DNA of 64,000 bases from Sphingomonas oleivorans (lineage in GTDB: Bacteria > Pseudomonadota > Alphaproteobacteria > Sphingomonadales > Sphingomonadaceae). The number at the start of each line of letters is the position of its first letter. Position 1 is the stretch's first letter. Shown here in pieces: positions 8,111 through 17,835 of this stretch. The position numbers and the translations under genes are program-made. The stretch covers positions 496,001 to 560,000 of the forward strand of contig NZ_NWBU01000004.1 in assembly GCF_003050615.1 (NCBI RefSeq). Reading direction: 5' to 3'. Below the pieces are notes generated by a model. It worked only from the letters and a program-made list of their open reading frames with translations, made no database searches and had not been told where the DNA came from.

Positions 8111-11008
8111 TCAGAAGCGGAACTTCGCCGCCGCGCCGAAGCGACGACCGATCGCGTCATAGGTCGACGGATAGGTGTTGCCGCTGTTGTATGACGTCGT
8201 ACCAATCGTATTGCCGACGATCGGCGGCTTCTTGTTGAACAGGTTGAGCACCGTGAAGGTGAGCGAAACCTCGTCCGACACGTTGAACCGCGCGCTCAGG
8301 TCGAAATAGTCATGTGCCTTGATCGAGCGATACTGTTCGAGCGGGCCATTGTCCGGGCCACCATCGTCCTCGAGCGCCAGCGGCTCATACTTCACGCCAT
8401 CGATATGACGCCACAGGAGCGACAGGTCGACATCGTCGAAGGAAAGGGTGGTGCGCTGGTTCCAGCTGAACTCCGGCTGGATCGATTCGCAGTTGACCGA
8501 ATAATAGCCGACGCATTCACGGTTAATCGAGTTCGGCGTTGCCTTGAACTTGGACGAGTTGGTCCAGTTACCATCGAACGACAGAGCGAGAGCCGCGAAA
8601 CCCAGGTCCCTCTTATAGTTGATGCTCAGATCGATGCCGTCGGTCGAGAGTCGACCGAGGTTGGACAGTCCCAGCGGAATACCCGGCGTGGTCGCCGAGC
8701 TGCCGTCGAGACCGCCGGTGAGCGGATTGCGACGGATCTGGGTGCAGGCCACGCTCGTCGCGCTGCCAGCGGTGAGATTGTCGAAACAGGCTGCGAGCAC
8801 GTCGCCGATCGTCGGGTCCGTGATCGCGTCGGTTACCTTGATATTATAGTAATCGACGGTGACGGACAGGCCGCGAACCTGCTCCGGCTGCAGCACGACA
8901 CCGACGGTCCAGGTCTTCGCCTTTTCCACGTCCAGGTTCGGATTGCCGCCCGTCGTGACGTTCGGCTGACCGGCGGACGGATTCTGGATCGCGCCAATCG
9001 AGTTGGCAGGGGCGCCCTGAGCAATGCAGACAGCACGCAGGTTGGCATTGGTGGTCGGAGCGGCGCCGGCGCAGGGATCCTGGGCGAGGTTATCCAGACC
9101 AACCACCGGCGGCGAGAACAGCTCATTGATGTTCGGAGCACGGGTCGCGACCTGATAATTGCCACGAACCTTGACGCCCAACACCGGCTCCCAGCTACCG
9201 CCAGCCTTCCAGGTCTCCTTGCTGCCGGCCGTCGAATAATCGGAGATACGGCCGCCGAGCTCGAGCGTCAGGCTCTTGGCAAAGGGCGCATCTTCCACGA
9301 GCGGCGCGATGATCTCGGCGAAGGCTTCCCAGACGTCATATCTGCCGAACGTATCCGGCGAAGCCGCGCCATTGCCGAGCACTTCGTCCGGCGTCTGCGT
9401 GGCGAGATCGGAGATGCTGGATGCGCTGTACTTGCGATACTCACCGCCAACGGCGAGGCCGATCGGGTTCGATGCGAGCGGGCTCGCTACCCCAAAGTCA
9501 CCCGTGATCACACCACGAACCGCCGAGAGCGCGGTGTTGGTCGAACCGCTGGTCGTCACGCCGACCAGGTAATCGAGCTGCTCCTGCGTGATCGAGCCCG
9601 CGGGCCCGAACAGGTTGATGGGAACGCAGTCGCCGCCGGACAGACAGGTATTCGGATTAGTAGCAAGCGTCGCCAGGCGCAGACGGGAAAGCAGGCCGTT
9701 GCCGCTCTGACGCTGAATATTCTCGCTCTCGCCATAGGTGCCGTAGAGATCGAAATCGAGCGTGTCGGTGATCGACCCGCGAACACCCGCGCGCAGCTGG
9801 AAGAGCTGCGTGGTGTAGACGCTGTCGCGCGTGCCGGCTTCGACGAAGCGGCGCGAAACGGCCGACGTGAAGGTCCGGTAGTTCGGATCCGTCGGGCTGG
9901 TCGCAAGAGCCGCTGCATCGCACTGCACGGTCGTCAGGCCGTTCGCGGCACAGAATTGCGCCCGCGCGGCCGCCGGCAGATAGGGATTGCTGTACGGAAT
10001 CTCGAGCGCATTACCGAAGGTGCCCGACGATGCGATGATCGTGCGAACCGTATTCTTCGAGTACATGCCCTGCGTGTAGACTTCGATCCCGTCGGTCACT
10101 TCATAGTGGGCCGAGCCGAAGATGTTGAAGCGCTCGAACGGCGTCTGGTAGACGTTCTGCGGATTGAAGTTGAATAGCGCATAGGTCGGGACCAGCGCGC
10201 CGGTCGCCGGATCGATCTGGCGCGTGCCGACGCCCGGAAGCGAGAAACGGCCGGGCACGGTCGTGCCGGAGCCGCCGGGACGGCCCGAATAGGAATCGAT
10301 TGACTGGAAACCATAGTCGCGGTCGCCCTGATAGATCGGGTCGGACTGCTGATAGCCGATGCTGAAGGTGGCGTTGCCGCGGCCATCATCAAAATTGGCG
10401 CCCGTCGACAGATCGACGCGGAAGACATTGCCGTCGCCCTGTTCGCTGATCTGGTTGCTGACGTTCGCTTCGAAGCCCGCGAAATCCTTCTTCGTGATGA
10501 AGTTCACCACACCGGCTACCGCGTCCGCACCATAAGTGGTGGAAGCGCCGCCGGTAAGGATATCGACGCGCTCGATCAGCGCGAGCGGGATGTTGTTGAG
10601 GTCGACCGCGCCAACCAGGCCGGCCGGTGTCACGCGCGCGCCGTCGAGCAGCACGAGGTTACGATTATAACCCAGGCCGCGCAGGTTGACGTAGGAAGCG
10701 CCGCCATTGCCGTTGTTGACGGCCGAGCCGATGCTCGGAACCGCGCCCGGCAGGGTGCGGAGCAGTTCTTCGGCGACATTCGACTGACGCAGTTCGATTT
10801 CCTGCGCGCCGATCACAGCGACCGGGCTGGACTGAACGAGGTTCGGATTCTGGATCAGCGAGCCGGTAACGACAATCGCGTCCTCAGAGGCCGGCTCGGC
10901 CTCTTCCTGCGCCGGCGCGGTCTGCGACCAGGCCGGAGCTGCGGCAAAAAACGCCGTCGCAGCGATGGTGGATGCCAACAGGCTATCCCTGAAGCGGTTG
11001 GAAATCAT
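8111..11008 (-). CDS. TonB-dependent receptor
   Basis: A 965-residue outer-membrane receptor. A signal peptide ends near APAWSQ (about residue 30). The plug carries AIVVTGSLIQNPNLVQSSPV, LRTLPGAVPSIG, VNLRGLGYNRNLVLLDGARV and STTYGADAVAGVVNFITKKDF. The barrel ends in FGAAAKFRF, with the terminal aromatic residue expected for BAM recognition. The ATG at 11008 is preferred because AAGGGGG lies 7 bases before it; a longer in-frame ATG at 11077 would put a charged stretch ahead of the signal peptide. It is the first of two receptor genes in tandem but ends at a strong terminator, so each likely has its own promoter. The substrate is not predictable. Confidence 0.94.
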   Translation of the reverse strand: MISNRFRDSLLASTIAATAFFAAAPAWSQTAPAQEEAEPASEDAIVVTGSLIQNPNLVQSSPVAVIGAQEIELRQSNVAEELLRTLPGAVPSIGSAVNNGNGGASYVNLRGLGYNRNLVLLDGARVTPAGLVGAVDLNNIPLALIERVDILTGGASTTYGADAVAGVVNFITKKDFAGFEANVSNQISEQGDGNVFRVDLSTGANFDDGRGNATFSIGYQQSDPIYQGDRDYGFQSIDSYSGRPGGSGTTVPGRFSLPGVGTRQIDPATGALVPTYALFNFNPQNVYQTPFERFNIFGSAHYEVTDGIEVYTQGMYSKNTVRTIIASSGTFGNALEIPYSNPYLPAAARAQFCAANGLTTVQCDAAALATSPTDPNYRTFTSAVSRRFVEAGTRDSVYTTQLFQLRAGVRGSITDTLDFDLYGTYGESENIQRQSGNGLLSRLRLATLATNPNTCLSGGDCVPINLFGPAGSITQEQLDYLVGVTTSGSTNTALSAVRGVITGDFGVASPLASNPIGLAVGGEYRKYSASSISDLATQTPDEVLGNGAASPDTFGRYDVWEAFAEIIAPLVEDAPFAKSLTLELGGRISDYSTAGSKETWKAGGSWEPVLGVKVRGNYQVATRAPNINELFSPPVVGLDNLAQDPCAGAAPTTNANLRAVCIAQGAPANSIGAIQNPSAGQPNVTTGGNPNLDVEKAKTWTVGVVLQPEQVRGLSVTVDYYNIKVTDAITDPTIGDVLAACFDNLTAGSATSVACTQIRRNPLTGGLDGSSATTPGIPLGLSNLGRLSTDGIDLSINYKRDLGFAALALSFDGNWTNSSKFKATPNSINRECVGYYSVNCESIQPEFSWNQRTTLSFDDVDLSLLWRHIDGVKYEPLALEDDGGPDNGPLEQYRSIKAHDYFDLSARFNVSDEVSLTFTVLNLFNKKPPIVGNTIGTTSYNSGNTYPSTYDAIGRRFGAAAKFRF

Positions 11009-11355
11009 CAATAGTCCCCCTTGGATGCCGGCGTCCCACCGGCAAGGCACTCGTCGTCGCGTCAGCCGAGAAGCCAACGGATGTCACTTCCTAGGATGTC
11101 CCGGTAAAATTACGCAATCTGCGGCCATGGTGCGGCGCGACGATATTGCCCCTCTGTTACACCAAAGACACAGATTGACGCTTCCAGAGCAGTTGGCGCG
11201 CAAAAAAACGACGCGCTCGGGCGCTCCTGCCCCTGTCGCAGGAAACGCATTGCATTGACGCCCAGCTCGCAAGAAGAAGATCGGATCAGCGCCCATGCCG
11301 ATCTCGCCGGGACAGGGATGTACTAGGTCGTTGGCAAGCCATTGAGGAGATATTC
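11009..11355. other. Divergent intergenic region
   Basis: About 347 bp between the leftward receptor gene and the rightward small exported protein. It should hold both promoters. I see no strong inverted repeat or consensus promoter, and the short open frames here lack a ribosome-binding site. Confidence 0.5.
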
Positions 11356-11877
11356 GTGCCGACCATATCGTTCTTGGTGTTGATAATCCTTCCGATTACG
11401 GCGGCCACCTCCGCCGCGGCGCCCAAGGCATCCGCGCTGACAGCACTGACGAATTGCCGCGCGATCGCGGAAAATGAGGCGAGGCTCGCCTGCTATGACG
11501 CCGCTGCGGCCGAACTCGATACGGCCGCGAATAAGAAGGACATTCTCGTCCTCGACCGGGAGGATGTGCGCGAGACGCGGCGTAGCCTCTTCGGCTTCGC
11601 CCTACCGCGAGTGCCCCTGTTCGGCGCCCGGGACGACAACGAGGAGAAGGTCGAGGATATAGAGGAGATCACCGCCAAGATACGCGGTGCCCGATCCCTC
11701 GGCTATGGCAAATGGCAGATCGTCCTTGAAGACGGAGCTACCTGGTCGACCACCGAGGCAGTCGCCCGGCGGGAGCCCAAAGGGGGCAGCACGGTCGTCA
11801 TCCGCCGCAAATCGATGGGCAGTTATATGATGAAGATCGACGGTGATCAGGGCGTCCGCGCCAAGCGGGACGGCTGA
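11356..11877 (+). CDS. Small exported protein with a C-x-(16)-C N-terminal motif, function unknown
   Basis: 173 residues, starting at GTG with GAGGAGA 5 bases upstream. A hydrophobic signal sequence (FLVLIILPITAATSAAA) is followed by NCRAIAENEARLACYDAAAAEL. That arrangement, two cysteines around a RLACYD core, occurs in many short periplasmic proteins of proteobacteria. An acidic linker (DDNEEKVEDIEEI) and a beta-rich C-terminal part (KWQIVLEDGATWSTTE, GGSTVVIRRKSMGSYMMKI) follow. I do not know its role. It stands alone, convergent with the M23 lipoprotein gene 16 bases away. Confidence 0.8.
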   Translation: MPTISFLVLIILPITAATSAAAPKASALTALTNCRAIAENEARLACYDAAAAELDTAANKKDILVLDREDVRETRRSLFGFALPRVPLFGARDDNEEKVEDIEEITAKIRGARSLGYGKWQIVLEDGATWSTTEAVARREPKGGSTVVIRRKSMGSYMMKIDGDQGVRAKRDG

Positions 11878-11893
11878 ACGACCGGAGCGATGC

Positions 11894-12796
11894 TCAACTT
11901 ACCGGCATCGCCCCAACAAGCCGTTGCGGGTCGATGCGCTCGCCGCTCCACATCATCGCCCAATGAAGATGCGGGCCGGTCGATCGGCCGCTGGTGCCGA
12001 TCGCGCCGATCCGCTGGCCCTGGCGGACATGCTCGCCCGGCTTCACGTCGATACGCGACAGATGCAGCATCGCGCTGTTCAGCCCCATGCCATGATCGAT
12101 CATCAAGAGATTGCCCTCGAGCGTGAAGGGCGCCTCCGCCGCGAGCACGACCACGCCATCGGCCGGTGCCACGATCGGCGTTCCGCTCGGCCGCGCCACG
12201 TCCACGCCGCTATGGAAGGCGCCCGGCTCGCCGGCATAGATGCGCTGCGATCCGAAGACGCCGCTGATCCGCCCCGTCACCGGCCAGGCGAAGCGCTGCC
12301 GCCATCCCTCCACGGGGGAGCGCAGCGCGCGGGCCGCGCCGATCCGTTCCAGCTCGGTCTTGCGCCGCGCGAGGAATTCCGGCGTCGGCGTGGTGCCGCG
12401 CGGCAATGTCGGCAACGACTGTATGTCCCATGCGCGGGGCGCGATCGCCAGCGCCTGGCGCAGCAGATCGCCATTCGTCAGCTCCGCCTCGACGGTAGCA
12501 GCCGGCCCATGGTCGCGGCCGAAGCCGATCAGGAAACGGCCGTCCGTCGCGAAGGGGATCGTCTTGCCATCGAGCCTGAGCGCCACCGTGCCCATGGGCG
12601 CCTGCCCGAAGGCGAGCCCGCCCTGGATCAGCCCGCCGGTGAAGCCGAAATCAGCGCTGCGCAGCACGGCCGCGCGCGGAGCCGCTGGCGGCGCCGGCGG
12701 AGCGGGCTCAGCCATCCTCGGCGCCTCGACCGTTCCGGAAGCGCAGGCCGTAACGAGCAGCGCCGTCGCCAGCGCCGCCCATGCGCCCGGCTTCAA
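11894..12796 (-). CDS. M23-family peptidoglycan endopeptidase lipoprotein
   Basis: About 300 residues. Starting at the TTG at 12796 gives KPGAWAALATALLVTAC, a lipoprotein signal with lipobox at the Cys, then a Pro/Ala-rich linker. The C-terminal LytM/M23 domain has HSGVDVARPSGTPIVAPADG and GNLLMIDHGMGLNSAMLHLS, with HLHW as the last zinc/catalytic segment, so all expected ligands are present. The TTG overlaps the TGA of the upstream DUF2093 gene as TTGA, with GCGAGG upstream. A longer start would overlap that gene by 88 bp. It probably acts in the periplasm on cell-wall crosslinks. Confidence 0.88.
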   Translation of the reverse strand: MKPGAWAALATALLVTACASGTVEAPRMAEPAPPAPPAAPRAAVLRSADFGFTGGLIQGGLAFGQAPMGTVALRLDGKTIPFATDGRFLIGFGRDHGPAATVEAELTNGDLLRQALAIAPRAWDIQSLPTLPRGTTPTPEFLARRKTELERIGAARALRSPVEGWRQRFAWPVTGRISGVFGSQRIYAGEPGAFHSGVDVARPSGTPIVAPADGVVVLAAEAPFTLEGNLLMIDHGMGLNSAMLHLSRIDVKPGEHVRQGQRIGAIGTSGRSTGPHLHWAMMWSGERIDPQRLVGAMPVS

Positions 12797-13011
12797 GCCC
12801 GCGCCTCGCCCTTGGCCGCCATCTCCGCTTTGGTCGCCGCTTCCGCGCTGGCATAGGCTTCCTGCCGCGCTACGCTCCAATAGCGCAGATGATCGAGCGG
12901 GATCTTCTCGCCCGAAACCGCGCAGAGGACATGATCGCCGGGCACGAGCACCCGGAAGCTATTGGCCAGATAATGGAGCTTGGCGGCCCGGCCGCCTTGG
13001 GACATCAACAT
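12793..13011 (-). CDS. DUF2093 domain protein
   Basis: A 72-residue soluble protein. The core AKLHYLANSFRVLVPGDHVLCAV followed by GEKIPLDHLRYWSVARQEAY matches what I recall of DUF2093, a small alphaproteobacterial family of unknown function. The single CAVSG segment could bind metal, but only one Cys is present. It lies 12 bases after xseA and is translationally coupled to the M23 lipoprotein gene downstream, so xseA-DUF2093-M23 is probably one transcript. Confidence 0.85.
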   Translation of the reverse strand: MLMSQGGRAAKLHYLANSFRVLVPGDHVLCAVSGEKIPLDHLRYWSVARQEAYASAEAATKAEMAAKGEARA

Positions 13012-13023
13012 GATAGCGCTTTC

Positions 13024-14478
13024 CTAAAGCAGCTTCGGCTGTACCGGCTTCGGCGCCGCCGCTTTCTTTTTCTCATATGGGGAGGATGCGTCCCGCTCAA
13101 CCCGGGCGTCCACCCGCCCGTCGGCAAAAACCAGCGTCAGGGCGCCTGCCGCCTGCGCCTCGCCCGCCGTAGCGATCGTGCCGCCGCCCGGACGGCGCTC
13201 GACCCGCGCATAGCCGCGCGCAAGTGGCTTGTCCGGATGGAGCTGCTCGGCCAGCCGCCATAGCCGGGCGAGGTTCAACCGGCCATCCGCGATCCGGGCC
13301 CGGATGATCTCCGGCCGCAGCCGCACGGCGGCCAATCGTTCATGACCCCGCTCGATGCGATCCTGGAGCAGCCGGGGCCTGAGCGCGCCCGCGACATGGC
13401 TGAGCTCGCCGCGCGCATGCGCCAGCCGGTGCGAAAGCGCGCGTGGCAGCCGCTCGCCCAGATCATCGGCGCGCTGGCGCTGCGGCCCGAGCAGCCGCTC
13501 GGGCGTCGGCCAGCGCGCGATCAGCGCCTCCAGCCGCTCGCCCGCCCGCTCGCGATAGCGCCGCACGCAGCGGCCCGATCGCAGCCCAAGCTCACGCACC
13601 TGCGCCAGAAGCTCGGCGCGCACGGGCACGGCGATCTCGGCGGCCGCCGTCGGCGTCGGCGCGCGCACGTCCGCAGCAAAGTCGCACAAAGTCGTGTCCG
13701 TCTCATGCCCGACCGCCGAGATAGTAGGGATCGGCGATTCCGCCACCGCGCGCACCACCACTTCCTCGTTGAAAGCCCACAGATCCTCGATCGATCCGCC
13801 GCCGCGCGCGACGATGATCAGGTCCGGCCGGGGCGCAGGGCCGCCCGCCTCCGGCAGCGCACCAAAGCCGCGCACGGCGGCCGCGACCTGCGCCGCCGCG
13901 CCTTCGCCCTGCACCGCCACGGGCCAGACGATCACATGGCTGGGGCAGCGATCCTCCAGCCGGTGCAAAATGTCGCGGATCACGGCCCCCGTGGGCGAGG
14001 TCACGACGCCGATCACGCGCGGCAGGAAAGGCAGCGGCCGTTTGCGCTCGCGATCGAACAGCCCCTCGGCGGCAAGCTGGCGGCGGCGCTGGTCGAGCAG
14101 CTGCATCAGCGCGCCCTGCCCCGCCAGCTCGAGCCGCTCGATCACCATCTGATATTTGGAGCGGCCGGGATAGGTGGTCAGCCGCCCGGTCGCGATCACC
14201 TCGATCCCATCCTCCGGGCGGAAGGCGAGCGCGGAGCCCGTGCCCTTCCAGATCACGCCGTCGATGCAGGCACGATCGTCCTTCAGCGTCAGATAGCTGT
14301 GCCCCGAGGCGACCCGCTTGAAGCCCGAAATCTCGCCGCGCACGCGCACATGGGAAAAAGCATCCTCCACGCTGCGCTTGAGCGCGCCGGACAGTTCGGA
14401 GACGGTGAGCGCGGGTGCGTTGTTCCCCGCCGCCTCCTCGGCTAACAGCCGGGCTCGATCGGGAGAATTTGACGCCAT
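13024..14478 (-). CDS. xseA: Exodeoxyribonuclease VII large subunit
   Basis: 484 residues. The N-terminal OB-fold ([27 protein letters not shown]) is followed by the nuclease core: [67 protein letters not shown] long coiled-coil-forming helical region and a basic tail ending PKPVQPKLL complete it. With XseB it degrades single-stranded DNA to oligonucleotides; xseB is not in this window. The ATG has AGGA 6 bases upstream and overlaps the start codon of purD on the other strand. Confidence 0.96.
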   Translation of the reverse strand: MASNSPDRARLLAEEAAGNNAPALTVSELSGALKRSVEDAFSHVRVRGEISGFKRVASGHSYLTLKDDRACIDGVIWKGTGSALAFRPEDGIEVIATGRLTTYPGRSKYQMVIERLELAGQGALMQLLDQRRRQLAAEGLFDRERKRPLPFLPRVIGVVTSPTGAVIRDILHRLEDRCPSHVIVWPVAVQGEGAAAQVAAAVRGFGALPEAGGPAPRPDLIIVARGGGSIEDLWAFNEEVVVRAVAESPIPTISAVGHETDTTLCDFAADVRAPTPTAAAEIAVPVRAELLAQVRELGLRSGRCVRRYRERAGERLEALIARWPTPERLLGPQRQRADDLGERLPRALSHRLAHARGELSHVAGALRPRLLQDRIERGHERLAAVRLRPEIIRARIADGRLNLARLWRLAEQLHPDKPLARGYARVERRPGGGTIATAGEAQAAGALTLVFADGRVDARVERDASSPYEKKKAAAPKPVQPKLL

Positions 14479-15757
14479 GATAGTCCTGCTGCTGGGTAAC
14501 GGAGGCCGCGAACATGCGCTCGCCTGGAAGCTTGCGCAATCACCGCGCCTCGTGAAGCTTTATGCGGCGCCGGGCAATCCCGGCATTGCAGAACATGCCG
14601 AACTGGTGGCGCTGGACCATGCCCATCAGGAATCGGTCGTCGCCTTCGCACGCGACAATAATGTCGGGCTGGTGGTGGTCGGCCCCGAACAGCCGCTGGT
14701 CGAGGGCCTCGTCGACAAGCTCGCGGCGGAAGGCATTCTCGCCTTCGGGCCGACCGCCGCCGCGGCGCAGCTCGAAGGATCGAAGGGCTTCACCAAGGAT
14801 CTCTGCGCGCGGGAGAATATCCCGACCGCCGCTTATGCCCGCTTCACCTCGCTGGAGGCGGCGCAGGCCGGCCTCGCCCGCTTCGGCCTGCCCGTCGTCA
14901 TCAAGGCGGACGGGCTCGCAGCGGGCAAGGGCGTGGTCATCGCCGAAACCGCCGAACAGGCCAAAGCCGCGCTCGCCGACATGTTCGCGGGCGGCTTCGG
15001 CGCGGCCGGGGCGGAAGTGGTGATCGAGGAATATCTTACCGGCGAGGAAGCCAGCTTCTTCGCGCTGACCGACGGCAGGACGGTCGTCCCCTTCGGCTCC
15101 GCGCAGGATCATAAGCGCGTCGGCGACGGCGATGTCGGGCCCAATACGGGCGGCATGGGCGCCTACAGCCCCGCGCGCATCCTCACGCCCGAGCTCGAAG
15201 CGCGCACGATGGCCGAGATCATCGAGCCCACCGTCCGCGCGCTGGCCGCTGCCGGCACGCCTTATTCGGGCGTGCTCTATGCCGGGCTGATGCTGACGGC
15301 CGACGGCCCCAAGCTGATCGAATATAATGCCCGCTTCGGCGATCCCGAATGCCAGGTGCTGATGTCCCGCTTCGACGGCGATCTGATCGACCTGCTGCTC
15401 GCCGTCGCCGAGGGCCGCCTCGCCGAGATTCCGGCGCCGCGCCTCGCCGCGCGCACCGCGCTCACGGTCGTCATGGCCGCCAAAGGCTATCCCGGCACGC
15501 CCGAGAAGGGAGGCGCGATTCGCGGGATCGAGGCGGCCGAGATGGGCGGCGCCAAGATATTCCAGGCCGGCACGGCGCAAAAGGACGGCCTGCTCGTCGC
15601 CAATGGCGGCCGCGTGCTCAACGTCACCGCCACCGGCGCGACCGTCGCCGAGGCGCAGGCCGCCGCCTATCGCGCGGTCGACGCGATCGACTTTCCCACC
15701 GGATTCTGCCGGCGCGACATAGGCTGGCGCGAGGTGGAACGCGAACGGAACGGCTGA
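14477..15757 (+). CDS. purD: Phosphoribosylamine-glycine ligase
   Basis: 426 residues, catalysing the second step of de novo purine synthesis (phosphoribosylamine + glycine + ATP to GAR). It starts [19 protein letters not shown], has the ATP-grasp lid region [17 protein letters not shown], the family signature [14 protein letters not shown], and the metal-binding [14 protein letters not shown]. The ATG at 14477 shares two bases with the xseA ATG on the opposite strand (CATG). Its ribosome-binding site (GGGAG) and promoter must therefore lie inside xseA coding sequence. Confidence 0.97.
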   Translation: MIVLLLGNGGREHALAWKLAQSPRLVKLYAAPGNPGIAEHAELVALDHAHQESVVAFARDNNVGLVVVGPEQPLVEGLVDKLAAEGILAFGPTAAAAQLEGSKGFTKDLCARENIPTAAYARFTSLEAAQAGLARFGLPVVIKADGLAAGKGVVIAETAEQAKAALADMFAGGFGAAGAEVVIEEYLTGEEASFFALTDGRTVVPFGSAQDHKRVGDGDVGPNTGGMGAYSPARILTPELEARTMAEIIEPTVRALAAAGTPYSGVLYAGLMLTADGPKLIEYNARFGDPECQVLMSRFDGDLIDLLLAVAEGRLAEIPAPRLAARTALTVVMAAKGYPGTPEKGGAIRGIEAAEMGGAKIFQAGTAQKDGLLVANGGRVLNVTATGATVAEAQAAAYRAVDAIDFPTGFCRRDIGWREVERERNG

Positions 15758-15804
15758 AGCCCGTCCGCCGTTCGAGATCAGGAAATAGCCCGAAAAGAGG
15801 ACCC

Positions 15805-16320
15805 ATGGACCAGACCACGCTCATCGCCATTTCCGTCGTCGCCCTGTTGCTGGTCATCGGCCTGTTCTTCCTGCTTCGGGGCAAGAAGCAGCATATCGAG
15901 CTCAGCGCGCCGCCGCCCGCAAAGCCGGTCATGCGCGCCGCGCCCGCGCCTGCCCCCGGCCCGGAAGGCAATGGCGTGACGGACGAGGCCGCCGCCGCGG
16001 TCGAAGATGTGGTCGGCGAGATTTTGGAGGTCGACGCGCATCATGATCGCGCGCTCGATGAGGCCGCCGCTGGCCCGGCCGATCCGCTCACCCGGATCAA
16101 GGGCCTCGGCCCCAAGGCGGAGGCGCGCCTTGCCCAGCTCGGCATCACCCGCTTCGAGCAGATCGCCGCCTGGACGCCCCAGGAGGTCGCCGAAATCGAC
16201 GCCCAGCTGGGCCCCTTCAAGGGCCGCATCCAGCGCGACCGCTGGGTCGAGCAGGCCACCCACCTTGCCCAGGGCGACATTGCCGGGTTCGAGGCGAAAT
16301 TCGGCAAGCTGAGCGGCTGA
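15805..16320 (+). CDS. Membrane-anchored helix-hairpin-helix protein
   Basis: 171 residues, ATG with AAAAGAGGA upstream, 47 bases after purD. One N-terminal transmembrane helix (LIAISVVALLLVIGLFFLL) is followed by a basic stretch and an Ala/Pro-rich linker. The C-terminal domain has DPLTRIKGLGPKAEARLAQLGITRFEQIAAW, the tandem HhH fold seen in small DNA-binding or L21-like proteins. The DNA-binding hairpin GLGPKAE is intact. The role is unknown; similar proteins are often annotated only as HhH domain proteins. Confidence 0.82.
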   Translation: MDQTTLIAISVVALLLVIGLFFLLRGKKQHIELSAPPPAKPVMRAAPAPAPGPEGNGVTDEAAAAVEDVVGEILEVDAHHDRALDEAAAGPADPLTRIKGLGPKAEARLAQLGITRFEQIAAWTPQEVAEIDAQLGPFKGRIQRDRWVEQATHLAQGDIAGFEAKFGKLSG

Positions 16321-16328
16321 TCATCGAC

Positions 16329-16356
16329 CGTCGCCCCCGCCTGCGCGGGGGCGACG
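16329..16356. terminator. GC-rich hairpin between convergent genes
   Basis: CGTCGCCCCCGC and GCGGGGGCGACG form a perfect 12-bp stem with loop CTGC, between the ends of the HhH gene and the CNNM transporter gene. There is no T tract on either strand. It also resembles the dispersed GC-rich palindromes common between genes in this group. Confidence 0.55.
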
Positions 16357-16369
16357 GGATTATCCGGAT

Positions 16370-17707
16370 CTAACCCTGCTGTCCCTTGGCCTCGACGGCA
16401 AGCAGCTTGTCGATCTTGCGCCCATCCATGTCGACGATCTCGAAGCGCCAGCCATGGCTGCGGAAATGCTCGCCCACCGTCGGCAGATGCTTGAGCACCG
16501 AAAGCGCGAAGCCCGCCACCGTCGCATAATCGCGATCCTCGGGCAGCGTGATCCCCAGCCGCTCGGCCAGCATGTCGGCGGAAAGCGAGCCCGACACCAG
16601 CCAGCTCCCGTCGCCGCGCTCCACCAGCGGCGGATCGGTATCATGATCCTTGTCGGACGCGAACGCGCCCGCAATCGCCGCGAGCAGGTCGGCCGGCGCC
16701 ACCAGGCCATCGAAATGGCCATATTCGTCATGGACCAGCGCCATCGGCACGTCCGCCTCGCGCAGCGTGCCGAGCACGTTCATCGCGTCCATCTGATCCG
16801 GCACCACCGGCGCCTGCCGCATCAGCGCGCGCAGGTCCAGCGGCCGCCCGTCGACCAACGCCGCCAGCAGGTCGCGCGCCTGCACCACGCCGATAATCTC
16901 GTCCACCGATCCTTCCGCCACGGGCATGCGGCTGTGCGACAGATGCGCCAGCCTTTCGCGCACGGTCGCCTCGTCGGCATCGGCATCGATCCATTCCACC
17001 TCGGTGCGCGGCGTCATCACCTCGCGCACCGGCCGGTCGGCCAGCCGCACCACGCCCGAGATGATCGCCCGCTCGCTCTCCTCAATCACGCCCGCGCTCG
17101 ATGCCTCGGCGACGATCAGGTGCAGCTCCTCGGCGGTGACATGCTTCTCCGATTCCCGCTTGAGACCGGAAAGCTTGAAGATCAGCGCGCTCGACCGGTC
17201 GAGCACCCACACGAAGGGCGCGGTGATCTTGGAAAGCCACAGCATCGGCAGCGCCATCAGCGCCGCGATCGGCTCGGGCGAGCGCAGCGCGAACTGCTTG
17301 GGCACCAGCTCGCCGATGATCAGCGAGAGATAGGTGGTGACGAAGATGACGAGCCCGAAGCCCCATTTGGCCGCCGACGCCGCCGACATGCCGAGCAGTT
17401 CCAGCCGCTCACCCACGGGCCCACCCAGGCTCGCGCCCGAATAGGCGCCGGCGAGGATGCCGATCAGCGTGATGCCGATCTGCACGGTCGAAAGAAACTT
17501 GCCCGGCGCGGAGGCGAGCTGGATCGCGGTGCGCGCGCCGCGCCTGCCGGTGCGCGCCATCGCCTCCAGCCGCGGCTTGCGCGCGGAAACGATCGCCAGC
17601 TCGGACATGGCGAAGACGCCGTTCAGCGCGATCAGCGCAAGGATGATCGCAAGGTCGATCCAGGGGAATGGCGTGGGGGAAGGGGCGTCGGGCATGGCGG
17701 CGTCCAT
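16370..17707 (-). CDS. CNNM/CorC-type transporter (hemolysin family protein)
   Basis: 445 residues in the usual three-part layout. The first 200 residues are a DUF21/CNNM membrane domain with several helices (LAIILALIALNGVFAMSELA, ISLIIGELVPKQFAL). A CBS pair follows (VREVMTPRTEVEWIDADA, EIIGVVQARDLLAALV), then a C-terminal CorC/HlyC domain (GSWLVSGSLSADMLAERLGI). Relatives move Mg2+ or related cations; the name hemolysin is historical. An alternative ATG at 17695 has AGGGA at a better distance, so four residues at the N-terminus are uncertain. Confidence 0.92.
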   Translation of the reverse strand: MDAAMPDAPSPTPFPWIDLAIILALIALNGVFAMSELAIVSARKPRLEAMARTGRRGARTAIQLASAPGKFLSTVQIGITLIGILAGAYSGASLGGPVGERLELLGMSAASAAKWGFGLVIFVTTYLSLIIGELVPKQFALRSPEPIAALMALPMLWLSKITAPFVWVLDRSSALIFKLSGLKRESEKHVTAEELHLIVAEASSAGVIEESERAIISGVVRLADRPVREVMTPRTEVEWIDADADEATVRERLAHLSHSRMPVAEGSVDEIIGVVQARDLLAALVDGRPLDLRALMRQAPVVPDQMDAMNVLGTLREADVPMALVHDEYGHFDGLVAPADLLAAIAGAFASDKDHDTDPPLVERGDGSWLVSGSLSADMLAERLGITLPEDRDYATVAGFALSVLKHLPTVGEHFRSHGWRFEIVDMDGRKIDKLLAVEAKGQQG

Positions 17708-17771
17708 TCCCTATCGCCGGTTTCTGTCTCTACGACAACAGCAGGATCATATCCCGTTCAGCACGGCGGCG

Positions 17772-17796
17772 GAACAACGTCTCCATGACGGGGTTG
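17772..17796 (+). promoter_or_regulatory. Possible EcfG-type (general stress) promoter of the OmpA-like gene
   Basis: GGAAC at 17772-17776, a 16-base spacer, then GGTT at 17793-17796. The known alphaproteobacterial EcfG consensus is GGAAC, 16-17 bases, CGTT, so there is one mismatch. The -10 lies about 40 bases before the OmpA-like ATG. Confidence 0.4.
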
Positions 17797-17835
17797 AGCC
17801 GCGATAAAATCGCAAGAACAGAAAGGACGAATATC

